Origin: Planctobacterium sp047947135
GTDB lineage: Bacteria; Pseudomonadota; Gammaproteobacteria; Enterobacterales; Alteromonadaceae
Length of the DNA: 64,000 bases
Assembly (NCBI GenBank): GCA_047947135.1
Contig: CP170457.1
Coordinates: 3,348,001 to 3,412,000 of the forward strand
Direction of reading: 5' to 3'
Shown here one piece after another: positions 51,799-60,620 of this stretch. The position numbers were made by a program, and so were the translations under genes. Position 1 is the first letter of the stretch. Every line of letters starts with the position of its first letter. The notes beneath the pieces are model-generated. The model did not search any database. It saw nothing but the letters and a program-made list of their open reading frames with translations, and was not told the origin of the DNA.

Positions 51799-53649
51799 AT
51801 GAATCTGTTTAAACGCTCAGCTTTGGCCGGGCTCGTTGCGGCAAGTTCGCTGACTTTAATCGCCTGTGGTCCATCAGAAGACAATACCACCGCTGAGCAA
51901 AAAGCGGCACCGGTGATGAAACAACCTACAGCTGAAGAAGCCAGGCAATTTATTGCGGATGCTCAGGCAGAACTGGAAAAGCTGCAATTGCCTGCTGCGC
52001 AGGCTGCATGGGCTTATGCGACATATATCAATCAGGATACGGCTGCAGTATCAGCATATTTATCGGAAAAACTTTCCAGCCGTGCATCAGAACTGGCCAA
52101 GGAATCAGCAAAATACAATAACGTTGAAGTAGATGCAGACACCCGAAGACAGCTCAACCTATTGAGAAATTCATTAGTGTTGCCGCCGCCTGGTGACCCC
52201 AAAAAATCTGAACGATTGTCTCAGATTGGTACCGAAATGGAGGGCATGTACGGTGCCGGTGAATATTGCCTATCGTCTGACGAATGTTGGGGCCTGACAG
52301 AAATGAGCGGCAAGATGGCAAATGAACGCGATCCGGAACTTCTGTTGGAAATCTGGGAAGGTTGGAGACAGGTTTCACCGCCAATGAAAGAGCTGTACAT
52401 CGAGCAAGTCGAAATAGCGAATGAAGGTGCTCAAGAGCTGGGTTTTGACAACTTGGCTGATGTCTGGCGCGGTAAATATGACATGGATGCTAACGCGTTT
52501 GAACAAGAACTGGACAGATTATGGGGGCAGGTAAAACCATTTTACGACGCGCTGCACTGTCATGTACGAGCTGAACTCGGCGAACAGTATGGCACCGATA
52601 TTGTCCCTCAGGATCAACCTATACCTGCGCATCTATTAGGCAATATGTGGGCACAAACCTGGGGCAATATTTATGACATCGTAAAACCAGAAGAAAAACT
52701 CGAAGTCGTCGATGTCACGGCTGCGTTGGCCGACCACGGCTACGATGAAACCAAAATGGTAAAGCAGGCTGAATCCTTTTTCACTTCACTGGGGTTCGAG
52801 CCATTACCAGATTCCTTCTGGGAACGTTCACAATTCCAACAGCCAGCGGATCGTGATGTTGTTTGCCATGCATCAGCCTGGAACCTGGACGATAAAGATG
52901 ATCTACGCATAAAGATGTGTATTCAAAAAACAGGGGAAGAATTTGCGGTAATTCACCATGAATTAGGCCACAATTTTTATCAACGCGCATACAACAAACT
53001 TCCATTGGTTTATCGCGGTTCTGCCAACGATGGTTTTCATGAAGCAATTGGCGATACCATTGCCCTGTCGATTACGCCCAAATACCTCAAGGAAATCGGT
53101 CTGATCGAAAGTGAGCCTGATGCCTCCAACGACATCGGAATGTTGTTAAAACTGGCGTTGGATAAAATTGCCTTTGTCCCTTTTGGCCTGCTAGTCGATA
53201 AGTGGCGCTGGAATGTATTTAACGGCAATGTTGCGCCGGAGCAATACAATGACTACTGGTGGGAGCTACGTGAAAAGTATCAGGGTGTTATGGCCCCGGT
53301 CGAACGGTCTGAGGATGCATTCGATCCTGGTGCCAAATACCACATTCCGGGAAATACCCCTTACAGCCGTTATTTCTTAGCGCACCTACTGCAGTTCCAG
53401 TTCCACCGCGCACTATGTGAAATTGCAGGAGATGAAGGTCCCGTGCACCGCTGTTCCATTTATGGCAATGAAAAAGCGGGTAAAGCGCTGAATGAAATGT
53501 TGGAAATGGGCCAAAGCAAAACCTGGCAGGAAGCACTACAAGTGTTAACAGGTAAGCCTGAAATGGACGCCACGGCGATCATGGATTACTTTGCGCCACT
53601 GAAAGACTGGTTAGACAAACAAAACCAGGGTCGTCAGTGCGGCTGGTAA
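51799..53649 (+). CDS. M2-family (ACE-like) peptidyl-dipeptidase lipoprotein
   Basis: 616 residues from the ATG at 51799, which has AAGGA upstream and gives a signal sequence with lipobox LIAC. The longer frame from 51724 is unlikely. The zinc site is His387-Glu388-x-x-His391 in VIHHELGHNFYQ, with the third ligand Glu415 in GFHEAIGDTI, the M2 pattern. SPPMKELYIEQVEIANEGA and the late HIPGNTPYSRYFLAHLLQFQ are also M2 hallmarks. It releases C-terminal dipeptides from peptides in the periplasm or at the surface. A strong terminator follows. Confidence 0.92.
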   Translation: MNLFKRSALAGLVAASSLTLIACGPSEDNTTAEQKAAPVMKQPTAEEARQFIADAQAELEKLQLPAAQAAWAYATYINQDTAAVSAYLSEKLSSRASELAKESAKYNNVEVDADTRRQLNLLRNSLVLPPPGDPKKSERLSQIGTEMEGMYGAGEYCLSSDECWGLTEMSGKMANERDPELLLEIWEGWRQVSPPMKELYIEQVEIANEGAQELGFDNLADVWRGKYDMDANAFEQELDRLWGQVKPFYDALHCHVRAELGEQYGTDIVPQDQPIPAHLLGNMWAQTWGNIYDIVKPEEKLEVVDVTAALADHGYDETKMVKQAESFFTSLGFEPLPDSFWERSQFQQPADRDVVCHASAWNLDDKDDLRIKMCIQKTGEEFAVIHHELGHNFYQRAYNKLPLVYRGSANDGFHEAIGDTIALSITPKYLKEIGLIESEPDASNDIGMLLKLALDKIAFVPFGLLVDKWRWNVFNGNVAPEQYNDYWWELREKYQGVMAPVERSEDAFDPGAKYHIPGNTPYSRYFLAHLLQFQFHRALCEIAGDEGPVHRCSIYGNEKAGKALNEMLEMGQSKTWQEALQVLTGKPEMDATAIMDYFAPLKDWLDKQNQGRQCGW

Positions 53650-53667
53650 AACATATAACTAAAAGCT

Positions 53668-53700
53668 AAATTAAGCCCCTAAAAAGGGGCTTAATTTTAT
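53668..53700. terminator. Bidirectional intrinsic terminator after the M2 peptidase gene
   Basis: Stem AAATTAAGCCCCT / AGGGGCTTAATTT with loop AAAA; the T-rich end serves the plus strand and the A-rich beginning serves the converging minus-strand gene. Confidence 0.92.
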
Positions 53701-53702
53701 GT

Positions 53703-54164
53703 TCAAAAAGGGCGAATTATCGCAACGCCCAACACATAGGCCTTATCACCATCAATAAAATCAACGGCAAATGTGGGGGCAATACCAAAATCACCCACGT
53801 GAAAATCGTATGCCGCACTTAAACGCACGACATCTTTTGTTTTTGGCTTTGTACCACCTATATCTTCCTCACCATAACCAAGCCCAAGACGGATTTGAGG
53901 TTGCGGATGATAGTAAAGTGAGCCCAGAGTGATATCTATACCGTCACCGTCATGAGCATCATTCAGTCGTTCATAAACCGCACCAATACCCCACTCAGAA
54001 GTAAACTTATATTCGTATTCAAACCCGAAGGTAAATTCGGTTTCATCTTCGGTATCTGTGTAACCAATAAAAATGCCGGGGAAATGTTTCGCATCACCAG
54101 CGCCGAAAACCGAACCCGAGAAACTAAGAAGTCCGCATATAAATAACACAACGAGTTTTTTCAT
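53703..54164 (-). CDS. Small outer-membrane-type beta-barrel protein
   Basis: 153 residues with a signal peptide (residues 1-22, cleavage near VFG-AG). Alternating amphipathic strands follow (FGFEYEYKFTSEWGIGAVYER, ITLGSLYYHP, IRLGLGYGEED, VRLSAAYDFHVGDFGI), ending in an aromatic residue (RPF). This fits a six- to eight-stranded outer-membrane barrel. No specific family was recognised. It converges on the M2 peptidase at a shared terminator. Confidence 0.75.
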   Translation of the reverse strand: MKKLVVLFICGLLSFSGSVFGAGDAKHFPGIFIGYTDTEDETEFTFGFEYEYKFTSEWGIGAVYERLNDAHDGDGIDITLGSLYYHPQPQIRLGLGYGEEDIGGTKPKTKDVVRLSAAYDFHVGDFGIAPTFAVDFIDGDKAYVLGVAIIRPF

Positions 54165-54276
54165 ATTTTTACCTATATCAGTCTGTAATCAAACCTGTTT
54201 TGAGGACGGTATTTGTCTTATTTCTAAGGTAAATACCGTGCATTAAAAGTCTCCGAATAACAACTCTAAGGGTTAG

Positions 54277-55968
54277 CTACAACTTAAACTCTTGAGTGAT
54301 ATCTACCAATTCTTTGGAAATTTCTGTTAGTTCTCCTGCAGCATGGGCAAGTTCCTTTGACGACCCGACTATATTGTTGCTGGAATCATTGATACGCACG
54401 ACATTCTTGTTAATTTCTTCAATGACGGTCGACTGTTGATTTGTTGCCGTGGCAATTTGAAAGCTCATAGCTGAAATACCGTCTACGGAGTCGGCAACTG
54501 TGGTTAATGACATTTCCGCGGTATGGGCATTCTCAACCATTATTTTGGACTTATCAGTACTGCCTTGCATCATTTCAACAGAACGGGCGGCCCCCTGTTG
54601 CAACTTATCAATTGTCTGATTAATTTCAGTGGTTGAAGACTGGGTTTTACTCGCCAGCGTCCTTACTTCATCTGCGACAACTGCAAACCCTCTTCCCTGC
54701 TCACCAGCTCGTGCGGCTTCGATTGCCGCATTTAAAGCTAAAAGATTAGTTTGGTCAGCAACGCCTTTAATAACATCCAGAACTGAGGTGATATTATCGG
54801 TGTCTTCTCTTAACGCGTTAATACTTTGTTGTGCCACAGTAATGTCATCAGAAAGTACTTGTACTGACTCTAACATATGCTTCACTTTGTCTCTGGTAGA
54901 AGCAGACTCGTTGCTCGCTGTCTGACATGAGTCTGCCGTTTCGGTGATGCGCTTTGTAATCTCCTGAATCGCAGCATTCATCTGAGTAATTGCACTGGCT
55001 ACTTGTTCGATCTCAATTTTCTGTGTATTGATATTTTGGTGGGTTAGTTCCGTAATCGCATTTAGACTTTTTGAATGAGTATTCAAATTTTCCGACCGCT
55101 TGATCAACTGGGCGACTATCTCTCGCAGTTCCCTTCCTAACTGCCCGATAGATACAACCAATTCTGACAATTCATCCTTGCCGTCTAACACCACGTTTTG
55201 AGACAAGTCTTTATTTGCTAGAACTTGTAATGCATTGCGACAGTAATAAAGTCGCTGCAGCATGTTTTTCGAAACTACCCAGCCAACTGCAATAGAGAGT
55301 ACTGTGGCAATTAACAATAAAAATAATAAAAATCGCTCGGTTTGTTTTTCATGTTGTAGCGCAATATCTGCTGCGTTAGCAGTAAATTGACCTATGTCAT
55401 GGGTCAAACCTGTAACGGTGTCGTTCAATGACGTCATGGTTGCCTCAACATTCACAACCAGTTCCTCTGCGACACCGATCTCATTGCGCTCAATATGGGC
55501 TACTATTTTCCGAACTTCCTGCACGTAGCCATCATGTTGCTGTTTTACAATGCGTAGACCTTTTGCAATTTTTTCAAATTCGTTCTTTTCTTCATCAATA
55601 CTAGCATTTTTTAATGCATAATTACTGAGTTGTGAGGCGTTGTTCAAATCGTTCTCAATATCATCATTGAGTTTGTCGAACGCTTGTGTCGCCTTTTGCA
55701 ACTTTGATCTATAGGTTGGTTCTGAACTGCTAAGCACACCATAGTGCATTATTTTCTCAAACTCGACTTCTTGTTTTAATTGATGTTCAATAATAAGGTT
55801 GAGCGAGTTGGTCATCGGTATATCTTTATTGGCAATGGAAGCCAATTCTTCCCCGATAATGCGAATACTGATATTCGCGAGTATCACGCTTATCAGCATG
55901 AGCAGCAAAGGAACACCAGCCACGACTAACAACTTACTTTTAACGCTCAGATTATTAATCAATCTCAT
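54277..55968 (-). CDS. Methyl-accepting chemotaxis protein
   Basis: 563 residues. TM1 (about residues 12-32) and TM2 (about 213-235) enclose a helical periplasmic domain rich in charged coiled-coil heptads, of the four-helix-bundle type. A HAMP region follows, then the signalling domain with the hairpin tip VADQTNLLALNAAIEAARAG, EQGRGFAVVADEVRTLA. There is no C-terminal NWETF-type CheR/CheB tether. The ligand is unknown. No che genes are adjacent, so it is an orphan receptor. Confidence 0.93.
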   Translation of the reverse strand: MRLINNLSVKSKLLVVAGVPLLLMLISVILANISIRIIGEELASIANKDIPMTNSLNLIIEHQLKQEVEFEKIMHYGVLSSSEPTYRSKLQKATQAFDKLNDDIENDLNNASQLSNYALKNASIDEEKNEFEKIAKGLRIVKQQHDGYVQEVRKIVAHIERNEIGVAEELVVNVEATMTSLNDTVTGLTHDIGQFTANAADIALQHEKQTERFLLFLLLIATVLSIAVGWVVSKNMLQRLYYCRNALQVLANKDLSQNVVLDGKDELSELVVSIGQLGRELREIVAQLIKRSENLNTHSKSLNAITELTHQNINTQKIEIEQVASAITQMNAAIQEITKRITETADSCQTASNESASTRDKVKHMLESVQVLSDDITVAQQSINALREDTDNITSVLDVIKGVADQTNLLALNAAIEAARAGEQGRGFAVVADEVRTLASKTQSSTTEINQTIDKLQQGAARSVEMMQGSTDKSKIMVENAHTAEMSLTTVADSVDGISAMSFQIATATNQQSTVIEEINKNVVRINDSSNNIVGSSKELAHAAGELTEISKELVDITQEFKL

Positions 55969-56364
55969 TTAAATTATCCTTGTAGCAGCCCCACGCGTCA
56001 GGGATTCGTCTAGTTTTAGTTTTTAACGACAGAAACTACATTACAGTTCATTTTTGAGGTTTATCCATTAGCCTTTCGTTGAATAAGTCGTTTTTTATTT
56101 GATTTAGCCCCAGAGCGACAAAGGATACTCATCATTGAAGCGATTTCGGCTGTAATTAATCGGTAACTAGCGAAAAGCTGAGATGATTTATGAAAACAAA
56201 AACCTAGGGAATCCCAGTAACAACTGGCTGTAAATGTGATTGAAGTTGGGTTTGTTAAGGGAAGTTTGCAGAATTTACGCTTTATAAAAGCCAAACAACA
56301 GTATGCCTTTAACTAGATTATCCATCTAAGTCACTGAATTGCTAATTGCACCAAACTGTTAATA
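55969..56364. other. Intergenic region, no gene recognised
   Basis: Holds the upstream region of the chemoreceptor gene. A 77-codon minus-strand frame (56061-56294) lacks a Shine-Dalgarno and any familiar pattern and is not annotated. Nothing else was seen. Confidence 0.4.
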
Positions 56365-56859
56365 TCAGACATACAGTGCAAGGTCGTCGGGCGAAAAATC
56401 AAGCCGTACTGTTTTTTCAAACACCATACCCAGTTTCTCTAACACTCGAACAGAAGCCTGATTCTTTGTATCGACGATACCCACTATACGCTCTAGTTTT
56501 AATGTTTCACGTCCATAGTGCAGCAACAACTGCGAGACTTCCGTTGCCAGCCCCTGCCCCCAGTATTCAGGAAAGAAGCGATAACCAATGTCTACTTCAC
56601 CTAACTGAGCTACATACTTTAGACCCGCAAATCCAATAATTTTACCGGATTCCTTACACACACAAGCAAGTCGTCCCAGGCCATTTTGTTGATAGTCTTT
56701 GAGCACGGAAGATCGCATTGCTATTTCGGCGTCTGCCAGGGACTTAATAGCCGTTCGACCCGTATAACGAATGATATCGGGGTGTGAGCCTAGTGCCATA
56801 AACGCTGTAACATCCGCTAAAGTGAACTTGCGTAAAGTCAGTCTTTCTGTTTCTAACAT
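56365..56859 (-). CDS. GNAT acetyltransferase, RimJ/RimL type
   Basis: 164 residues with the Acetyltransf_3 layout: ETERLTLRKFTLADVTAFMAL at the start, IIGFAGLKYV, VDIGYRFFPEYWGQGLATEV (acetyl-CoA loop) and NQASVRVLEKLGM. The acceptor is not predictable. The start at 56859 (MLETERL) is preferred, because the longer frame from 56898 begins inside the terminator of the upstream lipase gene. Confidence 0.87.
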   Translation of the reverse strand: MLETERLTLRKFTLADVTAFMALGSHPDIIRYTGRTAIKSLADAEIAMRSSVLKDYQQNGLGRLACVCKESGKIIGFAGLKYVAQLGEVDIGYRFFPEYWGQGLATEVSQLLLHYGRETLKLERIVGIVDTKNQASVRVLEKLGMVFEKTVRLDFSPDDLALYV

Positions 56860-56881
56860 AAAAAGGGCTTCTAATTTCGCA

Positions 56882-56909
56882 TAAAAAAAGGGCTTCAACC
56901 GAAGCCCTT
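56882..56909 (-). terminator. Intrinsic terminator of the lipase gene (minus strand)
   Basis: Stem AAGGGCTTC / GAAGCCCTT with a 4-nt loop; on the minus strand it is followed by a run of seven or more T. Confidence 0.9.
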
Positions 56910-56930
56910 AGCATCTTTTAAAGTGTCTGC

Positions 56931-59540
56931 TTAGTTTGCAACAACACTGGTGTCAGTGACGACAACGGCTGTGCCCATAGTAGCAAAGTAAGTCGCTACC
57001 TGACGCTGCATTTCAGTCGTCGCTGCCAGACTAACAGAAGGGTCCAGCAGAGAACCGTGCGAGCCTGCGATAAAACGAACCGCACCGCTAACTGGTTCCG
57101 CACCTGCTGTAGTGGTACTGATGCTATCTAGTCCCATAATGGAAATAAGACCTTCTGTACCTGCCAATGGCACCGCAGCAGTATTTGGAATGACCTGATC
57201 TGATAATGCTGTGGAGCCGTCATTGTTGGTGCCACCACCCACAACCTCATGCAACAACACAGGCGTATTAGCCGCTAAGCGAGCTGCGTAGTTATTTGGG
57301 TCTGCTGAATCAATCACCGTTTGAGCGGCAAAAGCAAACGGAGCAAACACGCTAGCATTTAATTCAGCCGCTTGAACAGCATTTAATCCGGCTTCAAACT
57401 CAAGCCACGCGGGAACTAATGCTTCTGCAACCGAAACACCATTTGCTTGCGCATAGGCACCCAGTGCTTGTTGGAAATCGGTAGATGCCTGCGCTGCCAG
57501 CGATGCTTTAACTAGCGGGCCAAATGCCGCAGATTCAAGCAAGAAGCTGGCAATACCGCCACCAGGCACTGAAAGACCAGCTGCTTTAATGGTATAAAGT
57601 TGATCAAATGCCGCTAAATCACCACCAAGGGTCGTATTTGCATTAGCTACACTACCGATACCGGTAATAGATCCCAGACTCTGACCGAGAAACGATACGG
57701 TACCGCCGTCTAAATCAATACTACCACCCGTTAAATCCACAACGGCATTTAACCCTAAACGCAAGCCCATTGTATCTACAATGCTCTGGCGTAAATTGTC
57801 ACGAGCAGTCAGTAATGACGCCAGATTCAGATAATCCGTTGGCGAACCACCAAAACCATTTGAGGCATTGACAATTGTTTCATCTTCTAACGTTATGCCG
57901 CGACTGCCATGCAATGGATGGTCAATCGCAACTGACGCGAAACCTGCAAGAGCTAAGGCACCGGTTACTGCAAGAAAATCTTCTTTCTTAGACGTTATGC
58001 CATGCTGCAAAATCACAACTGGCCAACCCGCATCCGGTTTACTAACGGCTGTAAAAGTCGGATCGATTGCCGCAATCAAACCTAACACGGTTTCATTTGG
58101 CACTGTTATCTGCACGTCTAAGGTTTCTGTACCATCAGGGTTGCTACCCTGAGCGACAGGAATAGGATTAACTTTGGTCAAATGACGGGCATCATCAATG
58201 CCAATCGCCGCCAGATTCAGATCAAATAATTGACCACCAGACGCCGCCTGACATAAGGCATTATTCGGGCCCACAGCACCATTGGCTATCAATCCACCTA
58301 CGGTTTCTGCACCCAATGCCTGTAACATTGCACCGTTGGTACATGCTGCACGCCACCAGTCACCCAGCGGGTTCGTAGTGCTTAAGTAATAAGGTAAATT
58401 AACGGAACCGGCTTTTAAGTCTGCAGCACAAAATTGTGCAACACTTGGAAAAGTCGCAGCAACAGTGGCATAACGCGGATCGCTCGGATCAGCTAATACA
58501 GCAACCATTGCATCGCAGGTTGCAATTCCTGCCGCTGTCAAACCAGCCAATTGTTCGGCTGTTAACAATTGCGGTGCAAGCACATCAAATACGCTGTCAC
58601 CCAGTGCTGACTCATTCGCCAAAACCACAGGAAGAAACTGTGCTGCTTGTGCCTGTGCTGTTGCCAAATCCGCTCCGCCCTGGAGAGCAGCTGCTACCGC
58701 CTGAGCAAAAGGCCCAACCTGCAACTGTTTAACTGTACCAGTAATAGTGCCGGCAGATTGCGTTGAAAAGTACGCTGCGTAGGAAATACTCTCGCGATTC
58801 ATACCCGTCGTTTCTGCAGCATCCATAATCACATCAACTAACTGTTGTAGTTGCAATTGATCAGGGGTAGCGAGTGGTAATTCATCAATATCCTGACGTG
58901 CCAACTCCCATGTCGTTGACCCCAGAACGGCGCGTCCATCAGAATCTTTTAGTGATTCGGTGACTGCTAACAAATAACCTTGACCAGGTTTAAGAGGACT
59001 CAATGGGATAACAGAAATAACACCAGGCGCCGAAACAGTCGTAACGAAATCAACGCCAAGCGTTAACTCTGTGCCCACTTCACAAGGCAAACCAGGCGCA
59101 GCGGCAGCCGCAGCCAATGCCTGACAAGGCGCTGACGTGCCTTCAAGGGCCTGAGTTGCCTCAAATAAGCGAATCGAGCCTGGATCTGCCAGAGAACTGC
59201 TATCAATCGTTAGATTAGCGGGCATATTAACAATGATATTAAAAGGATGTTGGGTGGACCAACCATCCAACCCTCCTAATGCTTGTTGCGGATCGCCCGG
59301 ATTAAAATTCGTCGCATCTTCCGTTTCGATAGTGAAATCGAATAAAGATGTATTCGGCAACAATAATAGATCGTTGGGTACGTTAAGTTCCGAATCACCT
59401 GGATTAAATAAAATACGCGCAAATGGCTTATCTACAGGCGTTTCCGCTTGTACAGTGCTGAGGTCATCCCCTCCGCCTCCACCACATCCGGCGAGTCCGA
59501 ATGAGGCTGCAATTGCGGTACAGAGTAGCAGTTTTTTCAT
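56931..59540 (-). CDS. VolA/Pla-1/cef-type lipase lipoprotein
   Basis: 869 residues. The signal peptide ends LAGC followed by a run of five glycines and Asp-Asp. The N-terminal beta region (ARILFNPGDSELNVPNDLL, KPGQGYLLAVTESLKDSDG) precedes an alpha/beta-hydrolase part with WPVVILQHGITSKKEDF, AIDHPLHGSRG and the nucleophile elbow LGQSLGSITG. A late GSHGSLLDPS may carry the catalytic His. This matches the Pla-1/cef extracellular lipase family, which includes Vibrio VolA, a surface lysophospholipase. The ATG at 59540 has GGGGA upstream. It could release fatty acids that feed FadE and relieve PsrA, but that link is inference. Confidence 0.88.
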   Translation of the reverse strand: MKKLLLCTAIAASFGLAGCGGGGGDDLSTVQAETPVDKPFARILFNPGDSELNVPNDLLLLPNTSLFDFTIETEDATNFNPGDPQQALGGLDGWSTQHPFNIIVNMPANLTIDSSSLADPGSIRLFEATQALEGTSAPCQALAAAAAAPGLPCEVGTELTLGVDFVTTVSAPGVISVIPLSPLKPGQGYLLAVTESLKDSDGRAVLGSTTWELARQDIDELPLATPDQLQLQQLVDVIMDAAETTGMNRESISYAAYFSTQSAGTITGTVKQLQVGPFAQAVAAALQGGADLATAQAQAAQFLPVVLANESALGDSVFDVLAPQLLTAEQLAGLTAAGIATCDAMVAVLADPSDPRYATVAATFPSVAQFCAADLKAGSVNLPYYLSTTNPLGDWWRAACTNGAMLQALGAETVGGLIANGAVGPNNALCQAASGGQLFDLNLAAIGIDDARHLTKVNPIPVAQGSNPDGTETLDVQITVPNETVLGLIAAIDPTFTAVSKPDAGWPVVILQHGITSKKEDFLAVTGALALAGFASVAIDHPLHGSRGITLEDETIVNASNGFGGSPTDYLNLASLLTARDNLRQSIVDTMGLRLGLNAVVDLTGGSIDLDGGTVSFLGQSLGSITGIGSVANANTTLGGDLAAFDQLYTIKAAGLSVPGGGIASFLLESAAFGPLVKASLAAQASTDFQQALGAYAQANGVSVAEALVPAWLEFEAGLNAVQAAELNASVFAPFAFAAQTVIDSADPNNYAARLAANTPVLLHEVVGGGTNNDGSTALSDQVIPNTAAVPLAGTEGLISIMGLDSISTTTAGAEPVSGAVRFIAGSHGSLLDPSVSLAATTEMQRQVATYFATMGTAVVVTDTSVVAN

Positions 59541-59795
59541 ATGTATCCCCAAATCCTATTCTAATTATTGTTCCACCATTGTGGTCGAGAGCGCCGATTA
59601 GTCAGACGCCACGCTTGGTTGAGCAACAAGTACGACCAGTGACAGTTACACAATATTATGAGTAAAAAGAAGTATTTGCAAAGGTTTGTTAACTATTTGT
59701 TATGTCCGTGCTGTTAATTTCGACTTTTAACTAATTATTCCAAAACATAGGTCAGACAGTGTTAAAATCCAGTTTTTTTTAACAATGGCGAATTT

Positions 59796-60542
59796 ATGCA
59801 TAATTTCGAGACAAGCAGCGACGAATTAAAAGGCAAAACAATCCTTGTTACGGGGGCCGGTGATGGTATTGGCAAATGTGCCGCGGTTACCTACGCCAAG
59901 TTAGGTGCCAAAGTAATTTTACTCGGCAGAACCGTTAAAAAGCTGGAAGCCGTTTATGATGAAGTTGTTAAGCATGGTGACAACAACTGTGCGATTATTC
60001 CACTGGACTTACAAGGCGCTACACCAAAACACTATTCCGATATGGCGCAAACTATTTCAGACCAGTTTACAAAGCTGGATGGTGTTTTATTTAACGCGAG
60101 TTTGCTGGGCAACATTCAACCATTTACCCAAATTTCCGAAAAAGAATTTCATGAGGTCATGCAGGTTAACCTCAATAGTGCCTTTTTCATGACGCAGGCG
60201 CTTATCCCGGTACTGAAACAGGCAGAAGCCGCTTCTGTTATTTACACAACATCAACAGTCGGTCATCAGGGACGCGCCTACTGGGGCACTTATGCCATTT
60301 CTAAGTTTGCTACAGAAGGTATGATGCAAGTGCTGGCAGATGAATTCAGTAACAGTGACATGCGTTTTAACTGCATTAATCCCGGTCGCACCCGCACCGC
60401 AATGCGTGCCAAAGCCTATCCTGCTGAAGATGCCAGCACCTTAAAAACGCCAGAGGATATTATGCCGTTATATTGTTACTTGATGTCCGATCAAAGCAAA
60501 GCATGCAATGGTCAGATGCTGGATGCTCAACCGAAAAAATAG
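59796..60542 (+). CDS. yciK: YciK-like short-chain dehydrogenase
   Basis: 248 residues. NAD(P) motif VTGAGDGIG, LFNAS in place of NNAG, the Ser of YTTSTVGHQG, and catalytic Tyr/Lys in GTYAISKFA; NPGRTRTAMR after it is characteristic of YciK. Substrate unknown. It ends at a strong bidirectional terminator and converges on glnS. Confidence 0.9.
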   Translation: MHNFETSSDELKGKTILVTGAGDGIGKCAAVTYAKLGAKVILLGRTVKKLEAVYDEVVKHGDNNCAIIPLDLQGATPKHYSDMAQTISDQFTKLDGVLFNASLLGNIQPFTQISEKEFHEVMQVNLNSAFFMTQALIPVLKQAEAASVIYTTSTVGHQGRAYWGTYAISKFATEGMMQVLADEFSNSDMRFNCINPGRTRTAMRAKAYPAEDASTLKTPEDIMPLYCYLMSDQSKACNGQMLDAQPKK

Positions 60543-60550
60543 CAGACATA

Positions 60551-60582
60551 AAAAAGGCGCTAAAATGTAAGCGCCTTTTTTT
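60551..60582. terminator. Bidirectional intrinsic terminator between yciK and glnS
   Basis: Stem AAAAAGGCGCT / AGCGCCTTTTT with an 8-nt loop and flanking A and T tracts. Confidence 0.92.
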
Positions 60583-60620
60583 ATCAATGAGCAAATTCAA
60601 TCATGGAGCAAAATCAGAGT

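Noticed and set aside
54189..54203. Possible third PsrA box upstream of the small outer-membrane protein (TCAAACCTGTTTTGA)
   Set aside because: One half-site is mismatched (TTTTGA instead of GTTTGA), and a single weak match of this length is expected by chance in AT-rich intergenic DNA.
56061..56294. 77-codon minus-strand frame between the chemoreceptor and acetyltransferase genes
   Set aside because: No ribosome-binding site, no domain pattern, and biased only by local AT content.
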